From contig OZ244981.1 of the NCBI GenBank assembly GCA_965223085.1, forward strand, positions 3,596,001-3,660,000: a stretch of 64,000 nt of DNA, given 5' to 3'. The DNA comes from CBDCVO01 sp965223085 (lineage in GTDB: Bacteria > Pseudomonadota > Gammaproteobacteria > Ga0077536). Positions 44,598-54,064 of this stretch are shown piece by piece. The notes below the pieces were generated by a model, which saw only the letters and a program-made list of their open reading frames with translations, ran no database searches and had not been told where the DNA came from. Positions within the stretch are counted from its first letter, which is position 1, and each line of letters starts with the position of its first letter. The translations under genes were made by a program, and so were the position numbers.

Positions 44598-46196
44598 ATG
44601 ACGTATCAAGTATTGGCGAGAAAATGGCGTCCGCGCACGTTTGCCGAAGTTGTCGGGCAAACCCATGTGCTGCGGGCGCTGATGAATGCCTTAGACAGTG
44701 GGCGTTTGCACCACGCTTACTTATTCACCGGTACGCGCGGGGTGGGGAAGACGACGCTTGCACGCTTGCTCGCGAAGGCGTTCAATTGCGAGCAAGGTGT
44801 AAGCAGTAATCCTTGTGGTAGCTGTGATGCGTGTGTAGAAATCAGTGCTGGTCGCTTTATCGATCTCATCGAGGTGGATGCCGCCTCGCGCACACGTGTC
44901 GACGAAACTCGCGAACTACTAGATAACGTGCAATATGTGCCGACCCGTGGGCGGTTCAAGGTGTATCTCATCGACGAGGTGCATATGTTCTCGAACCATT
45001 CCTTCAATGCTTTGCTCAAGACGCTCGAAGAGCCGCCACAACATGTGAAATTCTTGCTCGCAACGACCGATCCGAAAAAATTGCCGGTAACGGTATTATC
45101 ACGATGCCTGCAGTTTAACTTAAAGCGCCTAAGCGCTGAGCAGATCCACACGCAACTCGAGACAATTACGAACGCAGAACACATTATCGCCGCAGACGGT
45201 GCCCTGCGGTTAATCGCGAACGCCGCCGACGGCAGTGTGCGCGATGCGTTGAGCTTGCTCGATCAAGCGATTGCTTTTACCGACGGTGAGCTCGAAGAAA
45301 CCGCGGTTGCGAGCCTGCTCGGCACCATTGACTTCAGCCGCATCGTTGAATTCGCGACCGCACTCGGTGCAAATGACGGCGCTACGCTTATCCGTTTGGC
45401 CCGTGAAATTGCCGAGGGTGCGCCTGATTTCAGCCAAGTGCTGGGCGAATTGCTGTCGCTATTACGGCGGGTCGCGGTGGTGCAGGCCTTAGGGGAAGAC
45501 GCCGCCGCGCTGGATGAGACGCCGTCAGTGTTAAGTTTAGCAGCGACGCTGATTCCCGAGGATGTACAACTTTATTATCAAATCGGTGTAACGGCGCGCC
45601 GTGATCTCGCCTTAGCGCCATCACCAGCAGTCGGATTTGAAATGGCGTTGTTGCGCATGTTGGCTTTCAACATCGCAGCGGCGCCGGTGGCGGCTCCGCC
45701 GCCCGCTGCCGGCGGCACCGCAGCAACACCTGATCTTGCCCCACAGGGGGCGCAGGGGGTCGCCACCAGCGCTCGCGGTAGCGCCGGTCAGACGCGCGAC
45801 CCAGCGCCGGGCGCCGAGCTCGGCATGGATGACTGGCGTCGCACGGTCGCGGCGCTTAAGTTGGCGGGCTTGAGTGCCGAACTGGCGCGTAACTGCGCCC
45901 TCGAGGGGGTCGAAGAAAATATCTGTACGTTGTTGCTCAACGAACAATACGCTAACTTGCAAGGCGATCGGCAAGTGCACGATCTTGAACGTGCCCTGAG
46001 CGAGCATTTCGGTCGACCGATAAAAATTTCGCTGATCATCACTAAGATGCAGGATTTATCGACGCCGACGCAACAGCTGAACGCTGAACAAGCAGCTCAC
46101 CTGCAGGAAGTAATCCAGCATATTCATGCGGATCCGACTGTCGATGCGCTGAAGCGCGAATTTGGCGCGGTAGTCGAGCAGGTGAGGCCGCGCTGA
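44598..46196 (+). CDS. dnaX: DNA polymerase III subunit tau/gamma
   Basis: 532 residues. The clamp-loader ATPase part has Walker A G-T-R-G-V-G-K-T-T (about residue 45), the four-cysteine zinc site C-E-Q...C-G-S-C-D-A-C (about 64-79) and Walker B I-D-E-V-H-M-F-S. The middle holds an Ala/Pro/Gly-rich linker (about 355-410), then a short C-terminal tau domain that would contact the polymerase. No classic A-AAA-AAG slippery site is found near the domain boundary, so production of a short gamma form by frameshifting is not supported. ybaB and recR follow 41 and 45 bases apart. Confidence 0.96.
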   Translation: MTYQVLARKWRPRTFAEVVGQTHVLRALMNALDSGRLHHAYLFTGTRGVGKTTLARLLAKAFNCEQGVSSNPCGSCDACVEISAGRFIDLIEVDAASRTRVDETRELLDNVQYVPTRGRFKVYLIDEVHMFSNHSFNALLKTLEEPPQHVKFLLATTDPKKLPVTVLSRCLQFNLKRLSAEQIHTQLETITNAEHIIAADGALRLIANAADGSVRDALSLLDQAIAFTDGELEETAVASLLGTIDFSRIVEFATALGANDGATLIRLAREIAEGAPDFSQVLGELLSLLRRVAVVQALGEDAAALDETPSVLSLAATLIPEDVQLYYQIGVTARRDLALAPSPAVGFEMALLRMLAFNIAAAPVAAPPPAAGGTAATPDLAPQGAQGVATSARGSAGQTRDPAPGAELGMDDWRRTVAALKLAGLSAELARNCALEGVEENICTLLLNEQYANLQGDRQVHDLERALSEHFGRPIKISLIITKMQDLSTPTQQLNAEQAAHLQEVIQHIHADPTVDALKREFGAVVEQVRPR

Positions 46197-46237
46197 GGAA
46201 TTAACTCAACCATGACCGCAACGGAACCACGCTAACC

Positions 46238-46561
46238 ATGAAAGGCGCCCTCGGAAACTTAATGAAGCAAGCGCAAAAGATGCAAGACGACCTTAAGCGC
46301 GCGCATGAAGAAATCGCGGCAATGGAAGTCGAAGGCGAGGCCGGTGCTGGGCTGGTCAAACTGACGATGACCGGATGCAGAGACATCAAAAATCTCACCA
46401 TTGCACCAGAATTGCTCAGCGAAGATGTGGCTATGCTGGAGGATTTACTCGCCGCCGCTTTGAACGACGCCAATCGCAAGGTCGAAAGTCTTAGCCAAGA
46501 AAAACTCGCCGGTATGACGGGCGGGATCGATTTGCCACCCGGTATGAAGCTTCCTTTTTGA
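46238..46561 (+). CDS. ybaB: YbaB/EbfC-family nucleoid-associated protein
   Basis: 107 residues with the family start K-G-A-L-G-N-L-M-K-Q-A-Q-K-M-Q-D-D-L and the end G-G-I-D-L-P-P-G-M-K-L-P-F, both characteristic. It is a small dimeric DNA-binding protein of the nucleoid. Its place between dnaX and recR is the standard bacterial arrangement. Confidence 0.95.
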   Translation: MKGALGNLMKQAQKMQDDLKRAHEEIAAMEVEGEAGAGLVKLTMTGCRDIKNLTIAPELLSEDVAMLEDLLAAALNDANRKVESLSQEKLAGMTGGIDLPPGMKLPF

Positions 46562-46606
46562 GCGAGCACGACTACGGTGTAGGAACACTTCGTGTGACGT
46601 TCGCCT

Positions 46607-47203
46607 ATGGATACAACACCTTTACTACGCGAGCTCATCAAAGCCTTGCAATGTCTGCCAGGTGTCGGGCCAAAAACGGCGCAACGCATGGCCTTTAGCC
46701 TCCTGCAGCGTGATCGACAGGCCGGTTTGCGCCTGGCTGTCCGATTGCAAGAGGCGTTGGAAAAAATCGCGCATTGCCGACTCTGCCGTACCTATACCGA
46801 GCAGGATCTATGCGCGATTTGCAACGCCAATAACCGCGATCACTCGCTCCTTTGTGTGGTAGAAAGCCCGGCTGACGTAGCAGCGATCGAACAGGCTAGT
46901 GCCTATAGTGGTGTGTACTATGTGCTGTTGGGGCGTTTGTCCCCCATCGACGGTGTTACGCCGGAGGGCTTGGGCCTGCCGGTGCTCGAAAAGCGCCTCG
47001 GCGAAGGCCACGTAAAAGAATTGATCGTCGCCACCGGGACCACGATGGAAGGCGAGGCAACTGCCTTCTATCTTAAACAACTCGCAGAACGCACTGGGGT
47101 GGGCGTGAGCCGCATTGCCTACGGTATTCCTATCGGCGGCGAACTCGAGTACCTCGATGGCACGACGTTGTCGCACGCGCTGGCGAGCCGCACCGCGTAC
47201 TGA
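46607..47203 (+). CDS. recR: Recombination mediator protein RecR
   Basis: 198 residues. Helix-hairpin-helix L-P-G-V-G-P-K-T-A-Q-R-M near the N-terminus, a zinc finger C-R-L-C-R-T...L-C-A-I-C, and a TOPRIM domain with V-V-E-S-P-A-D-V and the C-terminal G-I-P-I-G-G-E-L-E-Y. With RecO (and RecF) it loads RecA at single-strand gaps. Intact and of standard length. Confidence 0.97.
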   Translation: MDTTPLLRELIKALQCLPGVGPKTAQRMAFSLLQRDRQAGLRLAVRLQEALEKIAHCRLCRTYTEQDLCAICNANNRDHSLLCVVESPADVAAIEQASAYSGVYYVLLGRLSPIDGVTPEGLGLPVLEKRLGEGHVKELIVATGTTMEGEATAFYLKQLAERTGVGVSRIAYGIPIGGELEYLDGTTLSHALASRTAY

Positions 47204-47236
47204 GACGGTCAACAATCATAGCGAGAACGGCTTCGC

Positions 47237-47797
47237 ATGCAATTGTCTGATAACAATCTCATTTGGATTGACCTAGAAATGACGGGCCTGGAGCCAGATC
47301 GGGATGCAATCATTGAGATCGCAACGATCGTGACGAGCGAGGATCTCAGTAAAGATGTCGAAGGTCCGGTATTGGCCATTCGTCAAACGGATCAGCTGCT
47401 CGCATCGATGGACGCGTGGAACACCAAGCATCATCACGCATCAGGATTGACCGCGCGTGTGCGCGCAAGCGATGTCGATACGGCGCAAGCAGAAGCCGCA
47501 ACGCTGGCATTTTTGGCGCAGTACGTGCCACCTGGCCACTCGCCGATGTGTGGCAACAGCATTTGCCAGGACCGACGTTTTCTATCCCGCTGGATGCCGC
47601 AGCTGGAAACGTTTTTTCACTACCGAAATCTCGATGTCAGTACCTTAAAAGAACTGAAAAATCGCTGGGCACCCGGTTTGCCGTCATACCCCAAACGGGG
47701 ACGGCATCGGGCATTGGATGACATTCGCGACTCGATCGAGGAGTTGCGGCATTATCGCACGCATTTCCTGCGCCTTGAGCCGTCACCGCCCGCATGA
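47237..47797 (+). CDS. orn: Oligoribonuclease
   Basis: 186 residues. DEDDh exonuclease motifs: W-I-D-L-E-M-T-G-L (Asp, Glu), N-S-I-C-Q-D-R-R-F-L (Asp) and H-R-A-L-D-D-I (His, Asp). It degrades 2-5 nt RNAs and pGpG, the product of c-di-GMP hydrolysis, so it ends c-di-GMP turnover. Its stop overlaps the nnr start by four bases. The N-terminal and middle motifs are fully conserved. Confidence 0.96.
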   Translation: MQLSDNNLIWIDLEMTGLEPDRDAIIEIATIVTSEDLSKDVEGPVLAIRQTDQLLASMDAWNTKHHHASGLTARVRASDVDTAQAEAATLAFLAQYVPPGHSPMCGNSICQDRRFLSRWMPQLETFFHYRNLDVSTLKELKNRWAPGLPSYPKRGRHRALDDIRDSIEELRHYRTHFLRLEPSPPA

Positions 47798-49269
47798 AGC
47801 TGCCCACCGCCTTGTACGATCGCGCGGGCTTACAGGCGCTGGACACGTGGGCGGTGCAACAGGGCGGGGTCTCAGGCGAGACGCTGATGCGCCGCGCCGG
47901 AGGCGCTGCGTTCGAGGCCCTGCGCCAGCGTTGGCCAAGCGCGCGGCATATCGCGGTCGTCTGCGGTAGCGGTAACAACGCGGGTGATGGGTACGTGGTG
48001 GCGATGCTCGCCAGTCAAGCGGGTTTGCAGGTCACCGCGATCACCTTAGGCGATGTCGACAAACTAAGCGCACCAGCTCGCGCTTGCTATCATGATCTCC
48101 TCGCTGCTGGGGTGCAGCCAAGCACGCGCTTCGACGGGACGCGGCCGTTCGAGCTCATTGTTGATGCGCTCTTAGGGATCGGCTTAGACCGCGATTTAGA
48201 CGGACGCTATGCCGAGGCCGTAAACGCCGTCAACGCCCATGCGGCCCCGGTGCTAAGCATCGATATTCCCAGCGGTCTCGATGCCTCCACCGGCAGGTGC
48301 TGGGGGCTCGCCGTGCAGGCTGCCTGCACGGTAACGTTCGTGGGCTTGAAACAAGGGTTTTTTACCGGCGCTGGACCGCAGGTGTGTGGTGACATCGTAT
48401 GCGCGGATATCGCCGTGCCGAGCGCAGCTTATGACGCCGTCGCGCCCACCGGCCGACGTTTTGCCTACGACACCCTAGCCGCGTTGCCGCGCCGTCCCCG
48501 CAGTGCACATAAAGGTCATCACGGACACGTTTTGGTGATCGGAGGCGCGCCGGGTTTTGCGGGCGCCGCGCGCTTGACGGCTGAGGCGGCGGCCCGTAGC
48601 GGCGCTGGTTTGGTCTCTGTCGCTTGCCATCCAGATAGCATCGCGGTCATTGCCAGCGCACGGCCAGAATTAATGGTGCATGGGATCACCACTGCCGAGG
48701 ATCTTACCGCGCTGCTCGCGCGTGCGACGGTGTTCGCGATCGGCCCTGGCCTCGGCCAAGATGCGTGGGGGACGTCGTTGTTTGCGCGTGTGCTGGAGCG
48801 CTCACAAGCGGCTGTTGTCGATGCGGATGCCCTGAACTTGCTCGCCCGTGAACCCGTGCAACGGGACAATTGGATCCTGACGCCGCATCCCGGCGAGGCC
48901 GCTCGCCTGCTCGAATGTGCGGTCGTGGACATCGAGGCTGACCGCTGCGCCGCGGCGCGCCAGTTGCAACGACGCTACGGTGGTGTTGCCGTGTTAAAAG
49001 GGGCGGGCAGTCTAGTCGCCCACGGCGATTGCATCGAGACGTGTAGCGCCGGTAATCCCGGCATGGGCACGGGTGGTATGGGCGATGTGCTCACCGGTGT
49101 CATTGCTGGCCTTGTCGCGCAAGGCTTCGCAAATCCGATCGCGACCCGCTATGGCGTCGCCGTACATGCGGCGGCTGCCGATCTTGCCGCGCGCGGGGGT
49201 GAGCGTGGCACCTTGGCGTCGGATCTGTTTCCGTATTTACGGCAACTGTTCAACCACGGCGTCGCATGA
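47794..49269 (+). CDS. nnr: Bifunctional NAD(P)H-hydrate epimerase / ADP-dependent dehydratase
   Basis: 491 residues. The N-terminal YjeF_N epimerase domain (about 1-215) has C-G-S-G-N-N-A-G-D-G-Y-V and I-D-I-P-S-G-L-D-A. The C-terminal ribokinase-like dehydratase (about 225-490) has G-H-V-L-V-I-G-G-A-P-G-F-A-G-A, T-P-H-P-G-E-A-A and the catalytic N-P-G-M-G-T-G-G-M-G-D-V-L-T-G. It repairs hydrated NADH and NADPH. It overlaps orn and tsaE by four bases each, indicating translational coupling. Confidence 0.96.
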   Translation: MKLPTALYDRAGLQALDTWAVQQGGVSGETLMRRAGGAAFEALRQRWPSARHIAVVCGSGNNAGDGYVVAMLASQAGLQVTAITLGDVDKLSAPARACYHDLLAAGVQPSTRFDGTRPFELIVDALLGIGLDRDLDGRYAEAVNAVNAHAAPVLSIDIPSGLDASTGRCWGLAVQAACTVTFVGLKQGFFTGAGPQVCGDIVCADIAVPSAAYDAVAPTGRRFAYDTLAALPRRPRSAHKGHHGHVLVIGGAPGFAGAARLTAEAAARSGAGLVSVACHPDSIAVIASARPELMVHGITTAEDLTALLARATVFAIGPGLGQDAWGTSLFARVLERSQAAVVDADALNLLAREPVQRDNWILTPHPGEAARLLECAVVDIEADRCAAARQLQRRYGGVAVLKGAGSLVAHGDCIETCSAGNPGMGTGGMGDVLTGVIAGLVAQGFANPIATRYGVAVHAAAADLAARGGERGTLASDLFPYLRQLFNHGVA

Positions 49270-49778
49270 CCGAAAACGGGGGGCGCCACACGCTTGTCGT
49301 TGCGGACGAGCAGTGCATGTTGCAACTGGGCGCTTCTCTAGCGCAGCCGCCGGCGGGCGGGCTGCGCCTTTATTTTGAAGGTGAGTTAGCGGCTGGCAAA
49401 ACCGTTTGTGCGCGCGGGTTTCTGCGTGCGCGCGGCTATCACGGCACGGTTAAAAGCCCGACGTTCACCCTAGTTGAAAGCTATGCGCTCGCCACAGGTA
49501 CCGTGCACCATTTCGATCTTTATCGCTTGCGGGATCCCGAGGAGCTCTATTTCCTAGGTGTCGACGACTATTTAGTCAATTCAGCAGATTGTCTCGTTGA
49601 ATGGCCGTCACGGGCGCGCCGGGCCTTACCGCCCGCTGACTTAAATCTGCATATCGAGTGCCTGGACAGCCGTCGCAGGCGCGTCGAAATGGTGGTCAGC
49701 AGCGCTAAGGGTGCGGCACTACTGCGCCACCTCAAAAACGACGGTTGGGGCCCATCGACAGCGATTGATAGCCATTAA
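49266..49778 (+). CDS. tsaE: tRNA N6-threonylcarbamoyladenosine synthesis ATPase TsaE
   Basis: 170 residues. The P-loop reads G-E-L-A-A-G-K-T-V, where most TsaE have G-D-L-G-A-G-K-T-T; the key K-T is kept. K-S-P-T-F-T-L-V-E-S-Y, H-F-D-L-Y-R-L and L-V-E-W-P follow as in the family. It works with TsaB, TsaC and TsaD to make t6A37 in tRNAs that decode ANN codons. Standard order with nnr upstream and an amidase gene downstream. Confidence 0.94.
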   Translation: MTENGGRHTLVVADEQCMLQLGASLAQPPAGGLRLYFEGELAAGKTVCARGFLRARGYHGTVKSPTFTLVESYALATGTVHHFDLYRLRDPEELYFLGVDDYLVNSADCLVEWPSRARRALPPADLNLHIECLDSRRRRVEMVVSSAKGAALLRHLKNDGWGPSTAIDSH

Positions 49779-49885
49779 AATCAAATTCGCACAGGATATT
49801 AGCCGTCTTTTCTCCGACGCGCTTGAATTCTTGTGGATAACGCGCTAAATAATATCTGCATTGATTTGAGCTTTCGCTTGTATCC

Positions 49886-51205
49886 ATGCGTATTCTATTG
49901 TTTTTCTCGCTGTGGTTCGCGGGCCATTGGGCCGCGGCGACCGAAGTTCAGGCGCTGCGGGCCTGGTCGGGCCCGGAAAAAACGCGTTTGGTGCTCGATC
50001 TTTCTGGGCCACCGGACTATGAAGTATTTGCGATCGGTGCCCCGGAACGCTTGGTGGTCGATTTAGCGGATACCCAATTGCATGGGCCCTTGTCGTTGCC
50101 AGCCGCCGCGAGAGCACGGATCTTACGGTTGCGGCAGGCGCGCCACGGCACCAGCGTCCGTTTAGTATTTGATCTCGCCCGTAAGTCGTCGTATCACTAC
50201 GTGTTGCTCAAACCTCACGAACCTTACGGTTATCGGCTCGTCGTGGATCTGCGCGACTTGGCGCCAAAGGCGGTTGGCTATGATCCGATTGCAGCGATCG
50301 CCGCGCGTGAAACACCCGGACGCACGGCACAATCACCACCGAGCAACTCGGGCGCGTGGCGTGACATCGTCATTGCCATCGATGCCGGCCACGGCGGCGA
50401 GGACCCGGGTGCGATTGGTCCCCGGGGCACCCATGAAAAGGACATCAACCTCAAAGTAGCCCGCGAGCTCGCGGCTTTGGTCAACGGTCAAGCAGGAATG
50501 CGAGCCGTCTTAATCCGGGATGGCGATTATTATGTCGGTTTGCGTGAACGCATGCGAAAAGCGCGTCAACATCGGGCTGATCTATTCATATCGGTGCATG
50601 CCGATGCGATCCCAAACCGGCGCGTACGGGGTTCATCGGTTTATGTGCTCTCGCCCAGGGGCGCCAGTAGCGAGGCTGCGCGTTGGTTGGCGGCGCGCGA
50701 AAACGCGAGCGATTTGGTCGGCGGTGTAACGCTGCACGGCAAAGACGCCATGGTGAAAACCACGCTCTTGGATCTCTCCCAAACCGCGTCCTTGCAAGCG
50801 AGCACCGCGGCCGCAGAAGCCGTGTTGGCTGCTTTGCGCCACGTCGGGGCTGTGCACCGCACCGATGTGCAACGGGCTGGCTTTATGGTCTTAAAATCGC
50901 CCGATATTCCGTCGCTGTTAGTGGAAACCGCATTTATTTCTAACCCGCAAGAGGAGCAGCGCTTAGGTAGCAAAAAATTTAGGCGCAAAGTCGCGGGTGC
51001 CTTGCTCGCAGGTCTCAAGCGGTATTTTACGCAGGCTGCGCCGACGGGAACGCGCTTCGCACGCGGACGACAGCATCGAGTGGTTGCTGGCGATACCTTG
51101 TCGGCGCTGGCCTTACGCTATGCGGTGAGTATGGAGAGCATTAAGTTGAGCAATGGCCTCGATCGCGAAATGCTGCTTACCGGAGAAGTACTCGCTATTC
51201 CGTAG
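49886..51205 (+). CDS. amiC: N-acetylmuramoyl-L-alanine amidase, AMIN-Amidase_3-LysM
   Basis: 439 residues with a cleavable signal (M-R-I-L-L-F-F-S-L-W-F-A-G-H-W-A-A-A). An AMIN domain (about 22-125) is followed by the zinc amidase_3 domain (I-A-I-D-A-G-H-G-G-E-D-P, H-E-K-D-I-N-L, I-S-V-H-A-D-A and L-V-E-T-A-F-I-S-N) and a C-terminal LysM (V-V-A-G-D-T-L-S-A-L-A, about 393-437). It splits septal peptidoglycan during daughter-cell separation. AmiB of Enterobacteria holds this position next to mutL, so amiB is an equally valid name; the division into AmiB and AmiC is not resolved by sequence here. Confidence 0.94.
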   Translation: MRILLFFSLWFAGHWAAATEVQALRAWSGPEKTRLVLDLSGPPDYEVFAIGAPERLVVDLADTQLHGPLSLPAAARARILRLRQARHGTSVRLVFDLARKSSYHYVLLKPHEPYGYRLVVDLRDLAPKAVGYDPIAAIAARETPGRTAQSPPSNSGAWRDIVIAIDAGHGGEDPGAIGPRGTHEKDINLKVARELAALVNGQAGMRAVLIRDGDYYVGLRERMRKARQHRADLFISVHADAIPNRRVRGSSVYVLSPRGASSEAARWLAARENASDLVGGVTLHGKDAMVKTTLLDLSQTASLQASTAAAEAVLAALRHVGAVHRTDVQRAGFMVLKSPDIPSLLVETAFISNPQEEQRLGSKKFRRKVAGALLAGLKRYFTQAAPTGTRFARGRQHRVVAGDTLSALALRYAVSMESIKLSNGLDREMLLTGEVLAIP

Positions 51206-51257
51206 CCGCTTGCGGCGCCTGTTCATTGTTGGCCCCGATATTTACACTGTGACCGCT

Positions 51258-52907
51258 ATGCGTGAGCAGCCCTCACCAATACGTCCGCTTACGGATCAAT
51301 TAATCAACCAAATTGCCGCGGGTGAAGTGATTAGCCGGCCCGCGTCGGTAGTCAAAGAGTTGATCGAAAATGCCATTGACGCGAATGCGACACGCATCGA
51401 CATCGACATTTACGACGGCGGCATCGCGCGCGTGCAGGTGCGTGACGATGGCGCTGGCATTGCCGCGGACGATTTAGCCCTCGCCGTGACCCGTCATTGC
51501 ACCAGCAAGCTCGTCACCTCGGCCGATCTGAGCGCCATTTATTCGCTGGGCTTTCGGGGTGAAGCGCTCGCTAGTATCGCGGCCGTAGCACGCTTGAATC
51601 TGACCTCGCGCCCGCGTGAGGCCGAGCTCGGCATGGTCATTACGTGTCGCCCTGAGGAGAAACCTAGTACACCACAACCCGAGTCGCATCCGCCCGGCAC
51701 GACAGTTGAAGTGCTTGATCTATTTGCCCGCCTGCCGGCGCGGCGACGTTTTCTCAAACGCGCGCAAACCGAGTACCTGCACGTGCAGCAAAGCGTGCGT
51801 CGCGCTGCGTTTTGCCACCCCGCCATCCGTTTTCGCCTGTGCCGCGATGGGCGTCGCGTGCTCGATCTGCCCGCAGTGAGGGATGCGAGCACAGCGCAAC
51901 GCCGTTGGCGGGCTTTGTTCGGGAGCGGATTTGCGCGTGACGCTAACGCCGTGGACTTGCGCGCGACAAGTTTACGGGTACATGGTTGGGTCGCTTCGGA
52001 GGCCCTCGCACGCAGTAGCGCCGATTTGCAATTCTTAGCGGTCAATGGCCGCACTGTACGGGATCGCCAACTCGCCCACGCGGTTCGTCTCGCCTATGGT
52101 GACCGCCTTGCAAAGGGACGTTACCCGGCCTATGCGCTGCATATCGAGCTTCCCGTCAGTGAAGTAGATGTCAATGTGCACCCGGAGAAAGCAGAAGTCC
52201 GGTTTCATCGTGTTCGGGAAGTGCATGATGTGCTCCTCAAGGCCGTGCGCACCGGCCTCGAATCACGTACCGCGGTGAGCTCGGTAGCGGGCTCCGACGC
52301 CGCGGCTTCGCCAGTTACGCCGCTCGAAGTGCGTGAGAAAGACGCTGAAGTGCGCGTTACCGCGGCGCCGCCGCCGGTAGCGCCGTGGCGCTTAATCGCG
52401 CCAAGTTACGCTGTGCAGATCGAGTGCGATGTGCTTACGCTCATCGATCTAGGTGGCTTGCAACAGGCCGTGTTAGCGGCGCATTTCAACCGCTTGGAAA
52501 CACCTGCGAGCGAGGCCGTCACCACACGGCCGCTACTCTTCCCAGTCGTGCTCAAGGCACCGACAGACACGGCCAGGCTTGCCAGGTGGGGACGTTGGGG
52601 TGTGATGTTCAACAGCTCCCACGACGATACTTATACGCTCCAGGCGGTGCCGGCCATTCTGCCTGAGCTCGATGCCGCAGGTTTCGCAGAAAAACTGCTT
52701 GCATCGGGTGATGGCGAGCCCGCACCGCACGCGCTCATCGCAGCTGCGCTGGCGAGTTTATTATGGCCTTCAATTCCGCCGGCCGTGCAAGCCTATGTGC
52801 AGCGACTGCTCACGCAGGCGACGGATCTTGCGCTTAACGTTGCGGATTTTCAGCGACTTCTCGACGCTTGTGAACTGCAGCGCTTGTTTAAATCCGCGCC
52901 GCTATGA
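51258..52907 (+). CDS. mutL: DNA mismatch repair protein MutL
   Basis: 549 residues from the ATG at 51258; the open frame continues upstream over the amidase end but the family start is here (I-R-P-L-T-D-Q-L-I-N-Q-I-A-A-G-E-V). GHKL ATPase motifs: E-L-I-E-N-A-I-D-A, D-D-G-A-G-I and G-F-R-G-E-A-L-A-S-I. The V-D-V-N-V-H-P-E-K-A-E-V-R-F strand closes the N-domain. The C-terminal domain lacks the D-Q-H-A-x2-E-x4-E endonuclease motif, as in MutH-dependent bacteria. It links MutS to downstream excision. It overlaps miaA by four bases. Confidence 0.96.
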   Translation: MREQPSPIRPLTDQLINQIAAGEVISRPASVVKELIENAIDANATRIDIDIYDGGIARVQVRDDGAGIAADDLALAVTRHCTSKLVTSADLSAIYSLGFRGEALASIAAVARLNLTSRPREAELGMVITCRPEEKPSTPQPESHPPGTTVEVLDLFARLPARRRFLKRAQTEYLHVQQSVRRAAFCHPAIRFRLCRDGRRVLDLPAVRDASTAQRRWRALFGSGFARDANAVDLRATSLRVHGWVASEALARSSADLQFLAVNGRTVRDRQLAHAVRLAYGDRLAKGRYPAYALHIELPVSEVDVNVHPEKAEVRFHRVREVHDVLLKAVRTGLESRTAVSSVAGSDAAASPVTPLEVREKDAEVRVTAAPPPVAPWRLIAPSYAVQIECDVLTLIDLGGLQQAVLAAHFNRLETPASEAVTTRPLLFPVVLKAPTDTARLARWGRWGVMFNSSHDDTYTLQAVPAILPELDAAGFAEKLLASGDGEPAPHALIAAALASLLWPSIPPAVQAYVQRLLTQATDLALNVADFQRLLDACELQRLFKSAPL

Positions 52908-53848
52908 TGACGACAAGCTCCTTGCCACCCGTGTTTTTTATCATGGGCCCGACTGGTGTGGGCAAAACGGCGTGTGCCGTGGCGCTCGCGCAACGCTTTC
53001 CTATCGAGGTGATCAGCGTTGATTCTGCTCAGGTCTATCGCGGCCTCGATGTCGGTACCGCTAAGCCAGACCCATACGTGCGCCAGCGCTGCCCGCATCA
53101 TCTGCTTGACTTGATCGAACCCCGCGAAGCTTATTCGGCGGCTCGATTTCGCCACGACGCCCTGGCGGTGATCGACGAACTGCATAAACGCGCACGGGTG
53201 CCGTTGCTGGTCGGCGGTACCGGCTTATATTTTCGCACGCTCGAGCGCGGCATCGCCTCGTTACCTAAGCCCGACGCACGCGTGCGCACCGCATTAGCGG
53301 CCGACTGTGACCGCCTCGGCAGTGTCGCGCTGCACACGCGCTTGGCACACCTCGATCCGGTAAGCGCCGCGCGTATTCATCCGCGCGATCCACAACGCAT
53401 CATGCGCGCCTTGGAAGTATTTCAGACAAGCGGTCGTCGGCTCTCCGAAGCCCACGCCGCAGGTCGTGTCGGGCCACTCAAGTACCCGCTCGTTAAATGG
53501 GTGCTCGCACCGTCCGACCGTGGCCATTTGCGGGCCACGCTGGCGCGACGCTTTCATGACATGCTGAGGTGTGGTTTGGTCAATGAAGTGAGATATCTTT
53601 GGCAGCGTGATGATCTCGAACTTAGGATGCCGGCACTGCGCGCCGTGGGTTATCAGCAAATCTGGCGCTATCTCGACGGCGAAATCGACCGTGATGCCAT
53701 GATCAGTACCGCGATCATCGCAACTCAGCAACTTGCGAAACGCCAATTGACCTGGTTGCGAGGCGAGCAAGGTGCGCACTGGTTTCGCGATCCCAAGATC
53801 GCAATCGAGGCGATGACGCGCGCGTTCGAATCCTTGCGTGTGCGCTAG
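52904..53848 (+). CDS. miaA: tRNA dimethylallyltransferase
   Basis: 314 residues. P-loop M-G-P-T-G-V-G-K-T-A, S-V-D-S-A-Q-V-Y-R-G-L-D-V-G-T-A-K, V-G-G-T-G-L-Y-F and A-V-G-Y-Q-Q-I-W-R-Y-L-D-G are all canonical. It adds a dimethylallyl group to A37 of tRNAs reading UNN codons. Translationally coupled to mutL. hfq follows after 216 bases, and its promoter may lie partly within the 3' end of miaA, as in E. coli. Confidence 0.96.
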   Translation: MMTTSSLPPVFFIMGPTGVGKTACAVALAQRFPIEVISVDSAQVYRGLDVGTAKPDPYVRQRCPHHLLDLIEPREAYSAARFRHDALAVIDELHKRARVPLLVGGTGLYFRTLERGIASLPKPDARVRTALAADCDRLGSVALHTRLAHLDPVSAARIHPRDPQRIMRALEVFQTSGRRLSEAHAAGRVGPLKYPLVKWVLAPSDRGHLRATLARRFHDMLRCGLVNEVRYLWQRDDLELRMPALRAVGYQQIWRYLDGEIDRDAMISTAIIATQQLAKRQLTWLRGEQGAHWFRDPKIAIEAMTRAFESLRVR

Positions 53849-53854
53849 GTGCTG

Positions 53855-53893
53855 CCGAAATATTCGGACCTTGAGTAAATTATTCGGTATACT
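53855..53893 (+). promoter_or_regulatory. Palindromes and -10-like box upstream of hfq
   Basis: Between miaA and hfq there is a perfect 13-base palindrome CCGAAATATTCGG (53855-53867), then CTTGAGTAAATTATTCGG (53870-53887) and TATACT (53888-53893). The second block resembles the core of the IscR type-1 operator (Y-Y-GACT-R-W-W-W-Y-A-GTC-R-R), with a mismatch in each half. TTGAGT and TATACT are only 11 bases apart, so they are not a normal -35/-10 pair. Operator or promoter function is a weak inference. Confidence 0.3.
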
Positions 53894-54064
53894 TCAACGT
53901 GACATTTAAGCCATCATTGCATCTACATAAAGTTCACGACCGAAGGCTAGGCGTGGGGAGCGATACGAAAACGCTACTAGGTTATCCGAGATCAATTCGG
54001 CGCGAAACGTGTCGTGAGAGATGGCGTTCACTTATAACGCGAATAAAGACGCAAGGAGACCCGC

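Noticed and set aside
45070..45090. Run of A in dnaX as a programmed frameshift site
   Set aside because: It lies inside the ATPase domain and the phase (CCG AAA AAA TTG) is not an X-XXY-YYZ heptamer. A frameshift here would destroy the clamp loader.
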